Source: CAYOUV01 sp963790075
Lineage (GTDB): Bacteria; Chloroflexota; Anaerolineae; Anaerolineales; Villigracilaceae
Assembly: GCA_963790075.1 (NCBI GenBank)
Contig: CAWBNG010000007.1
Location: 1-64,000, forward strand
Reading direction: 5' to 3'
DNA length: 64,000 nucleotides
Shown: piece by piece, positions 44,840-53,750 of the stretch
How positions within the stretch are numbered: the stretch's first letter is position 1
Layout of the letters: each line of letters begins with the position of its first letter
Notes under the pieces: model-generated
The model's database searches: none
The model's input: only the letters and a program-made list of their open reading frames with translations
Told to the model about the DNA's origin: nothing
Position numbers and translations under genes: made by a program

Positions 44840-45421
44840 ATGAAATCTATTTGTGTTTATTGTGGTTCTTCGGACGATGTTCACCCGGACTATCTTACTG
44901 CCGCCCGCCAGTTAGGCGCCAGGCTGGCAGAACGCGGCATACGCGTTGTCTATGGTGGGGGAAAAACCGGCTTGATGGGTGCCCTGGCCGACGGTGCACT
45001 GCAGCAGGGCGGCGAGGTAATTGGCGTGATCGTGGAAAGTATGAACACACCTGCCCTGGCGCACGCAGGCCTTACCAGCCTGGAAGTACAGCCCAGCCTT
45101 CACCAGCATAAGGCGCGCATGTACGAATTAGCACAGGGATTCATCGCATTGCCGGGTGGATTTGGCACCTTCGATGAGCTTTTCGAAACCCTGGCCTGGG
45201 CACAAATCGGCCAACATAACAAACCGGTCGGCTTGCTGAACGTGAAAGGGTACTTCGACCGGCTGCTGGTGGCTCTGGACTACGCCGTGGCTGAAGGATT
45301 TGTACTTCGGGAACATCGCCAGATCCTGGCCTGCGAATCAGACCCCGAGAGCCTGCTTGAGACGATGGCCAGGCAGCGACATCCGGCCGAGGCGGTCAAA
45401 CGCTGGCTGCGGCAAGCGTAA
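44840..45421 (+). CDS. LOG-family protein (cytokinin riboside 5'-monophosphate phosphoribohydrolase type)
   Basis: This 193-residue protein starts MKSICVYCGSSDDVHPDY. It contains VVYGGGKTGLMGALADGALQ and LPGGFGTFDELFE, which is the PGGxGTxxE signature of TIGR00730 (LOG) proteins. The family cleaves nucleoside 5'-monophosphates to base and ribose 5-phosphate. Single gene on the plus strand, divergent from the DnaJ operon with 233 bases between, where a TATACT (44792-44797) may be its -10 box. Confidence 0.92.
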   Translation: MKSICVYCGSSDDVHPDYLTAARQLGARLAERGIRVVYGGGKTGLMGALADGALQQGGEVIGVIVESMNTPALAHAGLTSLEVQPSLHQHKARMYELAQGFIALPGGFGTFDELFETLAWAQIGQHNKPVGLLNVKGYFDRLLVALDYAVAEGFVLREHRQILACESDPESLLETMARQRHPAEAVKRWLRQA

Positions 45422-45448
45422 ACCGGGTAAGTAAATTCGCCTGCCTTT

Positions 45449-48265
45449 TCATTTGATACTAAAATCGATTTCCTGCTGCGCCCGGTTCCCGGCCTGGTCG
45501 TAAGCCACCACGCGCAGGGAATGCTTTCCGACGGAGGCCTCCCAGACTGCAGTAAAGGGGGAGGTCATCAGCGTTGTAACCAGTTTCCCGTCCACATAAA
45601 ATTCAACTTTGGCCAGGTCCAGGTTGTCGCTGGCCTGTACCTGAATAGCAAGCTGACGATTTAGGCTGTATTCCAGCGTCTGGTCATTCTGCGGAAAGAG
45701 TACCTTTAGCTGCGGGGCTTCATTATCCACCGTGACCTGGATGGTCGCCACATCCACACGCTGGTTTTTGTGAACTACCAGCAATTGCACGGCGTACAGG
45801 CCGTTCAAGCCGGTGGTATCCCAGGTCGCCAGCCCGCCATCCTGAACGGGCTGAGGCACATCTTCGCCGACTTGCAGCCAACCTTTGGGGTTCAATCCCT
45901 GTCCAACCTGCACGCGATAATAATCCAGGTCATCGGCCGAGGCTGTGCCTTTGATTTCCAGCTTTCCACGCACGTCCGAAAACATGGACGGGACGCTGAT
46001 GTGTGCGTTCGGCAGGAATTCCGGCGACTGGATGGCATCGTAGGCGTCCGGCGGGGTCGGAAGTCCGGCTGATTCGGCCCAGCTTTTTGCCTCCGGCGGT
46101 ACGACCATGTAGACTTTATCTTCCACGAGTTGCGGAGGAGTGAAAACCGTCGCCAGGTAACCGGTCTCGCGATTGATCTGATAGGTGCGGAACAGATTAT
46201 CCGCCTGAACCGGCTCGTTACCCTGCAAAAACACCTCGTTGACCGTGATCGGGCAGGCCGATGTGGGCAGCAAACCGGACGGGTCGCAAACATTCATGGC
46301 GCTCACGCCAGGAGGAATTGACCAGTCGTCCGGCGGCAGGTCGCGGCTGGCGTATCGGATCAATGCATGCCACATACCAGCTGCCAGGCGGGGCGACAAG
46401 CCTTCCTCAGCCGTGCCCATCCAGACCGCGACCACGCGTTGCGGGGTATATCCCACTGCCCAGGTGTCCCGGCCGGAAACGGCCTGGCCCAGTTTGACCC
46501 CTGCCGGGCGGCCGACCTCCAGCGCGTTGGGCGATCCCAGACTCGGCCAGCGGGCCGTCTCGTCGCTCAGCACATTGTTCATTAAATAAGCCAGTTGCGG
46601 GGTGACCACCGCACGCGTTTGCGGGGTGCTCCAGTCGAGCCAGGAGGAGTGATCGACCCCCTCCACGCGCAACACGCCGACCGGTTGAAAGGCTCCCTCC
46701 CCCAAAGCCTGCCCGGCCATCGAGCCGCCGGTCGCGAAGACACTGTAGGCCCCGGCTAAGCTCAACGGGCTCAGGGGCGTTTCCCCACTCACGAAATCGG
46801 TATCCGGCCCGAGGTCCAGGCCGAACGAGCGTAGCGTGCGCCAGACGTTGGCCGCTCCCATCTGCTCCAGCACCTGCTCGGCCGGAACCAGGTAATCATT
46901 GTCCAGCGCGATGCGCAGCCGCACCGGGCCGTGGTAGGTGCCATCCGGGTTGTGGACCTCTACCAGGCCGGGGATGTCCCAACTGAGTGAGGCCGGACTG
47001 AGACCACGCGTGAAGCCGGTCAGGTAAACGAACGGCGTCAGGAGAGACCCGGCGGGATGCGTGCCAAGGTATGCTGCCTGGCCCCCCTGAGGGATTTCCC
47101 CAACAGCCGCCAGCACCTGTCCGCTGCGCGGATCGAGCACGAGCGCATTGGCTGAGAGATCCTTGAGGGGCTGGTCGAGCGGCAAGGTTGGTAACAGGCG
47201 TGCTGCCTGACAGGTTCCGCCGTTCCCGGCAGTGACATCCTTGAAATCGCCCCGGCTGTGATTCAATTGGGTTTGGACGGCGCAGGCAGTCTGAATTTGC
47301 AAATCGTAGTCAAGCGTGGTGGTTATGGTCAATCCACCGCGTTCGATCCGCCCTCGATTGAGAACCTGGTCCAACTGGGTCAGTACGAGGTTGGTAAACG
47401 ACGGGGACAGGTCATTTTGGGCCGAACCAGATGGCAGCAGAGATACACTGCCGGGATTGTCGGCCTGCCCTTGGGAGACCACCCCCAGTGCACGCATGAC
47501 CTGGACGGTCTCCTGTCCGCGCTGGTACGCGGCTTGAGGCGCATCCAGCGGATTGAGGGCCGGGGCCTGGCTGGTCGCTGCCAGGGTGGCCGCTTCGGAC
47601 AGATTGAGCTCCGCTGCCGGTTTGCCAAAGTAGAATCTGGCGGCTGCATCTACGCCGTAAGCATAGTGACCGTAGTTGGCGCTGTTCAGATACCACTCCA
47701 ACACCTGCGTACGCCCGAATTCGGCAGTGATCTGGGCTGCCAATATCCGTTCACGAACTGCGCGCCGCAAAGTCGGCGGTTCGTCCCAGAGCAGCAGGTC
47801 TGCGACCAGGCGCTGCGCCAGCGTTGGGTGCAAATCTGGATTATTCCAGCCATCCAGTGTATAGCCGGGCTCCCTCCAGAAACCCGGATCGCTCACCAGG
47901 ACGGTCGCATCCGCCAGGGATTGGGGCAAATGCTGCGGGTTTTGGGAACTGAGGGGAATATAGCGCCGCGGCGTGTCCTGCGGCGAGAGAGTAGCCAGCA
48001 GGTGCTGGCCGGACCGGTCATAGAGGCGCGTCGGCTGAAGCAGCAATCCATCAGGCGGATTGAGCAAGGTTGGAAGCAAATCGACCGAGGGCAGATCGCG
48101 CGTCAGGTTGGCATACGCCAGCGCCAGAGACAGGATCAGCAGTCCACCCAGGAGCGAAGCCAGCATCCCGCAGCCCAGGCTGCTCAAGCGGAAACCGTGG
48201 CCGGCGCGCTTTTGATTGCGAAGGCGGCGCTCACGCCGACGACGGACGATGGAGACAAGACTCAT
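45449..48265 (-). CDS. PBP1A-like protein with GT51 and transpeptidase folds, catalytic motifs degenerate
   Basis: From ATG 48265 this is 938 residues with one membrane helix (about 30-50), a GT51-like domain (about 75-260), a transpeptidase-like domain (about 300-610) and C-terminal Ig-like modules (about 740-930). The fold is clear: RERILAAQI, QVLEWYLNSANYG, LSLAGAYSVFATGG, RDTWAVGYTP. Key residues are changed. The GT51 Glu of the ED motif is Ser125 (LVSDPGFW); SxxK reads SLLT (407-410); SxN reads DYL; KTG reads KLG (591-593). So both enzymes seem inactive, though the frame is intact. It ends the folP operon. TTG 48280 is an alternative start. Confidence 0.85.
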   Translation of the reverse strand: MSLVSIVRRRRERRLRNQKRAGHGFRLSSLGCGMLASLLGGLLILSLALAYANLTRDLPSVDLLPTLLNPPDGLLLQPTRLYDRSGQHLLATLSPQDTPRRYIPLSSQNPQHLPQSLADATVLVSDPGFWREPGYTLDGWNNPDLHPTLAQRLVADLLLWDEPPTLRRAVRERILAAQITAEFGRTQVLEWYLNSANYGHYAYGVDAAARFYFGKPAAELNLSEAATLAATSQAPALNPLDAPQAAYQRGQETVQVMRALGVVSQGQADNPGSVSLLPSGSAQNDLSPSFTNLVLTQLDQVLNRGRIERGGLTITTTLDYDLQIQTACAVQTQLNHSRGDFKDVTAGNGGTCQAARLLPTLPLDQPLKDLSANALVLDPRSGQVLAAVGEIPQGGQAAYLGTHPAGSLLTPFVYLTGFTRGLSPASLSWDIPGLVEVHNPDGTYHGPVRLRIALDNDYLVPAEQVLEQMGAANVWRTLRSFGLDLGPDTDFVSGETPLSPLSLAGAYSVFATGGSMAGQALGEGAFQPVGVLRVEGVDHSSWLDWSTPQTRAVVTPQLAYLMNNVLSDETARWPSLGSPNALEVGRPAGVKLGQAVSGRDTWAVGYTPQRVVAVWMGTAEEGLSPRLAAGMWHALIRYASRDLPPDDWSIPPGVSAMNVCDPSGLLPTSACPITVNEVFLQGNEPVQADNLFRTYQINRETGYLATVFTPPQLVEDKVYMVVPPEAKSWAESAGLPTPPDAYDAIQSPEFLPNAHISVPSMFSDVRGKLEIKGTASADDLDYYRVQVGQGLNPKGWLQVGEDVPQPVQDGGLATWDTTGLNGLYAVQLLVVHKNQRVDVATIQVTVDNEAPQLKVLFPQNDQTLEYSLNRQLAIQVQASDNLDLAKVEFYVDGKLVTTLMTSPFTAVWEASVGKHSLRVVAYDQAGNRAQQEIDFSIK

Positions 48266-48296
48266 AGGAGAATTGTACAACGAGTTGGGCGATTAT

Positions 48297-49967
48297 CTAA
48301 TGCGACAGCGAACGGAAACCGTACTGGAATGTTTCGCCGCGCATTTCGGTCCAGCGTTTTACAAAGGGAACACATGGAAAAGCCTGGTAACCACACTGCC
48401 TAAATTCATTGGCACAGAAGAGCGTTTGAAGATCAAGCTGGCAGGTTTGCGCACGCGATGGTAGATAATCCGCCGGGAGAATCAAGCGCTCACTCAAAGT
48501 ACTTGGATCAAAAGAATTGAACAGCACAATACCGACAAATACAGCCACCAGGCAAGCGATCATTGCAGGGACCCAGACGCGTTCCGCGCCAACCCAATTC
48601 CCAAAAGCTGCCACGTATGGCAAAAATGCCAACAAAAGCGCTCCGAGGATAAATCCATACCCAAAGCGAAAAGCGGGCGCCGTCAAGAACCAAAAAAGCA
48701 ATCCAAGATAAGCAACGAACCAAACAGCAAGATAGGATCCCAACTTTCGATTCGAGAGATTCAACTTTTTTCTTAGAAACCATAACCCGGGAAGTGTCAG
48801 CGGGGTCAAGAGCGCCAGGGCAAAGATAATGCGTTGATTAACAGTCTGCATAACCCACCAACCAGGAAACCAGGCAAACACGCCTCCCGGTATTTGTGCG
48901 TTAACACCACGCGCGAAATCACGAATGGTCTGGCTTTGTTCCATTACAACGGAATAAGGCACGCGCCAATCGAAACCGAATATCAGCGGTTGCGGGACCG
49001 GGAAGATCAGATAACCTGAGATAACTACATTTCTAACCAACCATGGAGAGAGCAGCAGTAAACCAAGCCCCACCAGGCGCAGCGCCCAACCGAACCGTCG
49101 CATGCGCCAGCCAATTACAAGCACTCCTGCACTAAAGAGCATGAGAGGTAAGGCAGATATTTTGACGGTAAAGGCAAAAAGTGGGGCAACGAAGAGCAAC
49201 ACAATGCGCTCATCCATTTGGAAATCATCATCCTCCAACATTTCCAAACACAGAGCCGCCATCATCCAGATGATCAATATGACCGGGAAATCAGTCCCTG
49301 GCGAAGACAATTCTGATCCCATGGTATATAAACCCAACGGCAATAGCGCAACTCTAACCCAATTGCCCAACCGAAAATCTCTTTTTAGAAGTTTATCCAA
49401 GCCAGCAATGGAGTATACGGAGAACGCCAGAAAAAAAGCGCTGCCCGCCAGATGAAAGGAGCGGCCACCCAGAAAAGCAAAACTGAAGAGCGCATTGAGT
49501 AATAACCATGAGGAATTGAACGCCAAACGGGGATTTAGATTTCCAAGACCCGGCACGACCCGATAGGTTTCGATCCAGCGGATTGTCTGGGCATGATAAA
49601 TAGCGGTGTCGGGATTCGAGGGTGCATGGGTTGCATTTTCGAGCACCAGAAGGATCGTCAAGCCGAGCACAAACCAGGAAAAAACACTCCAATCTGGTAA
49701 TTGGAGCTTAAGAGAGATTTTTTTTCTAAAAAGGATAACAAACGCACCAACCAGCAAGATCAAATTGGCGAGAAGACCGATTTTGGTCATCAAAGACAAA
49801 AAAGAGCCAATTGTGGTGATGAAAATCAAACCCGCCAGGATGACAAGCGGGAATTCCTGTTTCCTGTGCTGCAGATTTAGCCAACCAGCCAAACCATCCA
49901 GGAAAACCCTGCCATACAGGTAAGACAGGCAAAAGATATAAATCCAGATGATGATCATTGCCAACAT
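48297..49967 (-). CDS. Polytopic membrane protein resembling LIC_10190-type proteins
   Basis: The 556 residues contain about 13 hydrophobic helices. A periplasmic-type loop near residues 125-160 reads NPDTAIYHAQTIRWIETYR then GLGNLNPRLAFNSSW. Asp and Tyr-His here resemble the acidic first loop of GT-C glycosyltransferases. The general pattern and the PGLGNL...NSSW sequence recall membrane proteins of the LIC_10190 kind. A role in transferring a lipid-linked sugar is possible but not shown. It lies 14 bases after the zinc-ribbon protein gene and 31 bases before the PBP-like gene, in one operon. Confidence 0.65.
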   Translation of the reverse strand: MLAMIIIWIYIFCLSYLYGRVFLDGLAGWLNLQHRKQEFPLVILAGLIFITTIGSFLSLMTKIGLLANLILLVGAFVILFRKKISLKLQLPDWSVFSWFVLGLTILLVLENATHAPSNPDTAIYHAQTIRWIETYRVVPGLGNLNPRLAFNSSWLLLNALFSFAFLGGRSFHLAGSAFFLAFSVYSIAGLDKLLKRDFRLGNWVRVALLPLGLYTMGSELSSPGTDFPVILIIWMMAALCLEMLEDDDFQMDERIVLLFVAPLFAFTVKISALPLMLFSAGVLVIGWRMRRFGWALRLVGLGLLLLSPWLVRNVVISGYLIFPVPQPLIFGFDWRVPYSVVMEQSQTIRDFARGVNAQIPGGVFAWFPGWWVMQTVNQRIIFALALLTPLTLPGLWFLRKKLNLSNRKLGSYLAVWFVAYLGLLFWFLTAPAFRFGYGFILGALLLAFLPYVAAFGNWVGAERVWVPAMIACLVAVFVGIVLFNSFDPSTLSERLILPADYLPSRAQTCQLDLQTLFCANEFRQCGYQAFPCVPFVKRWTEMRGETFQYGFRSLSH

Positions 49968-49981
49968 TTCATAACCCTGTT

Positions 49982-51304
49982 TTACTGGTCTTCAATGCCC
50001 AGCAAATCTTCCAACCAACCTAAAAATTTGCGTGTTTCGCCGTGGGGGAAATGACCCTGCACCGCGCTGGTCTGGCCGTTGATCAGCAGCGGATAATCCC
50101 GCCCGTCATAGCGAAAGGTCGTTGTCCACAGGGGCAGCAGTACGAGTTTGAATGACTCAACCGCCAAGTTAGCCGATGACAGGCGCAGGTTGGTGATTGG
50201 AGCCAGGTCTGCGGCAATGATCGGTTTATAGCGTTGATAAGCACGGCTGCGGGCGTCGAGCGAAGCGTCTGCCATCGGGACGTCATACACCTCCGTCATC
50301 CAGTCCGCCAGGTAGCGCGCATCGTAAGCCTGAAGCGCTTCCAGCCGATAAGTTGGCAGCAGACACTCGAGCGATCGCGCCAGCTTGCGACTGGCCGGGA
50401 TCGGCAAATCATCCACCGAAACGGCATAGCGGTCAGCGACATGCCGCACCTGATCGACCGGCAGGCCAAACTGTCGCTCCTGCTCGACCACCTCCCCGCT
50501 GTAATCGATCCCGCCGCCGATATCGAAGGTCCAGGCCGGCACATACAGCCCGCGGGGAATCTCTACTTTGTCCTGAGGCTGAATCTTGTGATTCTCAACC
50601 CAGGCCACCAGAAGTTCGGCCGCCCGGTGCTGGCTGAAGGCATGTGGGATGATCCCTTCCGGCTCGATCAACTCACGCGTTTCGTCCAGTTTGACCACGT
50701 GGGGCGAGTTGCAATACGCGCAGGTGGCCGACATGACATCCGGCGGCAGCACAAACTCCGCCCCGCAACCATGACAGTGAAAGACCTGGACTGCAACCGG
50801 CTTGCGATGCCCGCGGGCGGTCGCCATAGCGACGTAAAAATCCTGTTCTTCGGCATGGGAAGGTTTCGTCCCCAGCGCTTCGCGCCGGGTGCAGTACTCA
50901 CAAACCAGCGAATGCCCATCCGGGGCATAGACCATGCGCCCGCCGCACTTGGGGCAGACAAAGCGCTCCGCGTCAACACTGGTCAGGTGATCTGGCGCCG
51001 GCGGGAGCGCATCCGGGTTGACGATCTCATCCGGTTTAAGCTTGCCGTCCAGGACCGCCAGCGCGCGGCGAGAGCGGGTATGCAGCAGATCGTTGGCCAG
51101 CGCGTTTTCCAGCATTTTGCGCTTTTCCCCCGGCTTTTTGGTGATGGTACTCATCCAGTACCAGGCTTCGGCCCTCAGATCATGATCGCGGGCTGCGTAA
51201 ATCGCGCGGTCCAGGTAATTGCGGGCCAAATTGACTTCCCCCGCTTTGGCTTCGATGATGCCGCTTCTCAGCAAACTGGCGGCATATTCGTCATCAAACA
51301 TCAT
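49982..51304 (-). CDS. TPR-like plus double zinc-ribbon protein of unknown function
   Basis: The 440-residue protein begins with a TPR-like helical region (SGIIEAKAGEVNLARNYLDR; LRAEAWYWMSTI) of about 90 residues. Two zinc ribbons follow: FVCPKCGGRM...LVCEYC near 115-140 and FHCHGCGAEF...ATCAYC near 175-200. A C-terminal beta-rich domain then has WVENHKIQPQDKVEIPRGLY and VYDVPMADASLDARSRAYQR. It is cytoplasmic, with no membrane helix. The start at 51304 overlaps the folP stop by 4 bases. The pattern resembles proteins that handle zinc or nucleic acid, but no function is assigned. Confidence 0.7.
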   Translation of the reverse strand: MMFDDEYAASLLRSGIIEAKAGEVNLARNYLDRAIYAARDHDLRAEAWYWMSTITKKPGEKRKMLENALANDLLHTRSRRALAVLDGKLKPDEIVNPDALPPAPDHLTSVDAERFVCPKCGGRMVYAPDGHSLVCEYCTRREALGTKPSHAEEQDFYVAMATARGHRKPVAVQVFHCHGCGAEFVLPPDVMSATCAYCNSPHVVKLDETRELIEPEGIIPHAFSQHRAAELLVAWVENHKIQPQDKVEIPRGLYVPAWTFDIGGGIDYSGEVVEQERQFGLPVDQVRHVADRYAVSVDDLPIPASRKLARSLECLLPTYRLEALQAYDARYLADWMTEVYDVPMADASLDARSRAYQRYKPIIAADLAPITNLRLSSANLAVESFKLVLLPLWTTTFRYDGRDYPLLINGQTSAVQGHFPHGETRKFLGWLEDLLGIEDQ

Positions 51305-52188
51305 GCTTTCCGGCGGACAATCGCGTCGGTCATGCGCGCCACCCGTACCATCATCTCCACATCATGCACGCGCACAATATCCGCGCCACGCGTGATACCC
51401 ACTGCAACAGCCGCAGCGGTCCCTTCGACGCGCTGATCGGGTGGCAGATCGAGGCTGTAACCGATGAAGGATTTCCGGGAGGGACCCAGCAACAGCGGAT
51501 AACCGAACGCGCGGAGCTCATCCAAGCGGTCGATCAACTCCAGATTTTGGGAGACAGTCTTACCGAAGCCGAGGCCGGGATCCAGGATCAGGCGGTCATT
51601 CGCTATCCCGGCCTGATGGGCGAGTGAGACGGAATGCATCAGCTCACGCTTGACGTCTTCCAATAGATCCTCATATTCGGCCCCAACATAAGCCTGGCCC
51701 AAACGCTCGCGGACTTCAACGTTGGCCGGGTTGCTGCGGTTATGCATCAGGATGACCGGAGCCTGATGGCGGCTGGCGACCGCGGCCAGTTCCGGATCGG
51801 CGCGCAAGCCCCAGACGTCGTTGACTAAGTGCGCGCCGGCCTTGAGGGCTTCATCCGCAACCACGGCTTTGTAGGTGTCGACCGAAATCAACACCCCCGG
51901 CAGCTTGCCCGCCAGCATGCGGATGACCGGAACGACGCGTTCCAGCTCATCCTCGGTCTTGACCGGATCGGACCCGGGGCGGGTCGACTCGCCGCCGACA
52001 TCGAGGATGTCGACCCCAGCGGCCATGAAGCGGCGGGCCTGCACCAAAGCCATCTCGAGCGGATCGCCCATGGCCAGCAGACCGTCACCGGAGAAACTGT
52101 CCGGCGTGACATTAAGGATGCCCATCACATATGTGCGGGCACCCCAGGTAAGTGTGTGGCTTCCAATTTGAAGTGAATCGGACTTCAT
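51301..52188 (-). CDS. folP: Dihydropteroate synthase
   Basis: This 295-residue TIM-barrel enzyme has the signatures VMGILNVTPDSFSGDG (residues 22-37) and DVGGESTRPGSDPV (about 60-75). LVNDVWGLRADPELA, LDPGLGFGKT and GPSRKSFIG follow in the right order. It joins 7,8-dihydropterin diphosphate with p-aminobenzoate to make dihydropteroate in folate synthesis and is the sulfonamide target. It overlaps the genes on both sides by 4 bases. folK, which makes its pterin substrate, is 2.7 kb upstream beyond the AbiE cassette. Confidence 0.96.
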   Translation of the reverse strand: MKSDSLQIGSHTLTWGARTYVMGILNVTPDSFSGDGLLAMGDPLEMALVQARRFMAAGVDILDVGGESTRPGSDPVKTEDELERVVPVIRMLAGKLPGVLISVDTYKAVVADEALKAGAHLVNDVWGLRADPELAAVASRHQAPVILMHNRSNPANVEVRERLGQAYVGAEYEDLLEDVKRELMHSVSLAHQAGIANDRLILDPGLGFGKTVSQNLELIDRLDELRAFGYPLLLGPSRKSFIGYSLDLPPDQRVEGTAAAVAVGITRGADIVRVHDVEMMVRVARMTDAIVRRKA

Positions 52189-52607
52189 GGGATCTGGTCG
52201 AGCGGACGGCTGATCCAGGCTTCGGCTTGGTCGAAGTCGGTAAATATTTTTATGGCAGCGGCAGTCTCTGTCAGCGCCAGGGCCGCGATTTTGCGGATCG
52301 CTTCGGCGGCACCTGCATTGGCCACCACGACCGCCAGTCGGATGTTGCGCGCCGCCGGGTCACTGTTGGCTTCAATGGCTGCACGGATCGCCTTTTCGGG
52401 CACATTTTCCACATGGCGCAGATCGTACAGGTTGCGCGTACGGCGGTCAGAGCCAAGCAGGTGCTCAAAAGCAAATTCGCGCCAGTGTTCAAGAGTTTTT
52501 TCCGAAAGATCGGTAAAAGTCAGGTTCATGCCGCCATCCTCGCGGCGGACAACGGTATAGCCGATCCCGGGCGTGGGTTCCCAATTCAGCGGTTTCACTT
52601 CGGTCAT
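52185..52607 (-). CDS. STAS/SpoIIAA-like small protein
   Basis: The start is ATG 52607 behind ACAGGAGGTGCGACC. The 140-residue product has alternating strands and helices: LNLTFTDLSEKTLEHWREF, RNLYDLRHVENVPEKAI, IRLAVVVANAGAAEAIRKIA, TAAAIKIFTDFDQAEAWI. The pattern, with IKIFTDFDQAEAWI near the C-terminus, resembles the SpoIIAA-like/STAS-type proteins of unknown ligand. It is the first gene of the folP operon and overlaps folP by 4 bases. Confidence 0.6.
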   Translation of the reverse strand: MTEVKPLNWEPTPGIGYTVVRREDGGMNLTFTDLSEKTLEHWREFAFEHLLGSDRRTRNLYDLRHVENVPEKAIRAAIEANSDPAARNIRLAVVVANAGAAEAIRKIAALALTETAAAIKIFTDFDQAEAWISRPLDQIP

Positions 52608-52837
52608 GGTCGCACCTCCTGTTGGTCTGACATCATTATAATGCAGCAATAGAGTGAGGATAGGCTTTTAAAAGTATTAATCACTCCTCCTACATGGGGA
52701 GGTTAGCGGGTTCTACCCAAGACTTATAAAAATCGAAATATTCACCAATAGATATCATTACAAAGCCCGCAGTAGTGTAACGCTCCCCTTGCTGACAGAA
52801 ACCCGCCAGGTTGTGTTGTGCTCATAGCGACCATAAA

Positions 52838-52876
52838 TTCAGAATCGCCGGCATCAACGAAGACAAATCGGCTGAG
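52838..52876 (+). repeat. Imperfect 39-base repeat, copy A, left of the AbiE cassette
   Basis: It matches 54682-54720 at about 33 of 39 positions (shared ATCAACGAAGACA), and the two copies lie on either side of the AbiE genes in the same orientation. On the minus strand both can be read as A/E-DLSSLM-x-x-IL, so they may be remnants of a coding repeat. The rest of 52608-53088 shows no gene. Confidence 0.5.
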
Positions 52877-53020
52877 GCGGTGACAGAAATCACGCGTGTC
52901 ACTGGGTTAACGCTTATCCCCGTCGCAGCCACAAGGGTATTCCGCTTTTGCAAAAAGGTTGATTTCAACAAAGCATAGCGCTACGCGGTAGCTGGTGCTG
53001 GATGCGTAGGGGAAGAACAT

Positions 53021-53049
53021 TTGACAATTTCCCCTTTTTCGGTGATAAT
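53021..53049 (+). promoter_or_regulatory. Sigma-70-type promoter of the AbiE operon
   Basis: Perfect TTGACA (53021-53026) and GATAAT (53044-53049) are separated by 17 bases. It is 40 bases before the abiEi start. Confidence 0.8.
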
Positions 53050-53090
53050 GTGTGCATTAAGTCAAGTAATTTTTTACCTTTTGCACACAT
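53048..53090. promoter_or_regulatory. Inverted repeat operator of the AbiE operon
   Basis: ATGTGTGCA (53048-53056) and its exact complement TGCACACAT (53082-53090) flank the transcription start and overlap the start codon. AbiEi antitoxins are known to bind inverted repeats in their own promoter, so this fits autorepression. Confidence 0.6.
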
Positions 53091-53679
53091 GAATACATCT
53101 CCTGATAATGCTCAACTATACCAAATCGCCGAAAGCCAGGCCGGTTACTTCTCGGCACGGCAGGCGCGGCAAGCGGGATTTTCTAAAGCCCTGCTTTCCC
53201 ACCACGCTAAGCGCGGGAAATTCATTCGCATCCGCCGCGGTGTATATCGGCTGGCAGACTTTCCCGAAATGCCTTTTGCCGACCTGTTCGTTGCCTGGCT
53301 GGCAGCCGGTGAAAAAGCGGTCGTTTCTCATGATAGTGCTCTGGCCCTGTACAATCTTTCCGATCATCTCCCGGCAGAAATTCATCTCACCGTTCCGCGC
53401 ACCGCCTCGCGCCGCCTTGCAGGAGCACGTCTCCATACCGGCAAACTGACTGGTGAAGAGATTACCCAACGGCATGGCCTGCCAGTGACGACTATTCCGC
53501 GCACGATCGCCGATCTGATTCTCGGTGGTCTGGGCAGCGAACTGGTTACCCAGGCAATTCATGAAGCGCTCGAGCGAGGCCTGATAAGCGAAGAAACTCT
53601 ACGAGAATATGCGCTTCGGCACGGTGGGCGCGTGGCGAAGATGGTCAAACGGGCGATGGAGAAAGCACAAACCGCGTGA
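53089..53679 (+). CDS. AbiEi-family antitoxin/regulator
   Basis: The ATG at 53089 (MNTSPDNAQLYQIAESQAG) is chosen over 53002 because it follows the promoter at 53021-53049. The 196-residue protein has an N-terminal winged helix (AGYFSARQARQAGFSKALLS; KFIRIRRGVYRLADFPE) and the AbiEi C-terminal domain (AVVSHDSALALYNLSDHL; LPVTTIPRTIADLI). It should repress the operon by binding the inverted repeat at 53048-53090 and counteract AbiEii. The stop overlaps a GTG of the toxin frame by 4 bases (GTGA). No indel is seen. Confidence 0.88.
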   Translation: MNTSPDNAQLYQIAESQAGYFSARQARQAGFSKALLSHHAKRGKFIRIRRGVYRLADFPEMPFADLFVAWLAAGEKAVVSHDSALALYNLSDHLPAEIHLTVPRTASRRLAGARLHTGKLTGEEITQRHGLPVTTIPRTIADLILGGLGSELVTQAIHEALERGLISEETLREYALRHGGRVAKMVKRAMEKAQTA

Positions 53680-53750
53680 ATTATAAAAGCGGCGCTGCTT
53701 TTCGACGCGCGCTGGAAGGCCGGCTGCGCAATCAAAGCTTGCCCTGAGGC

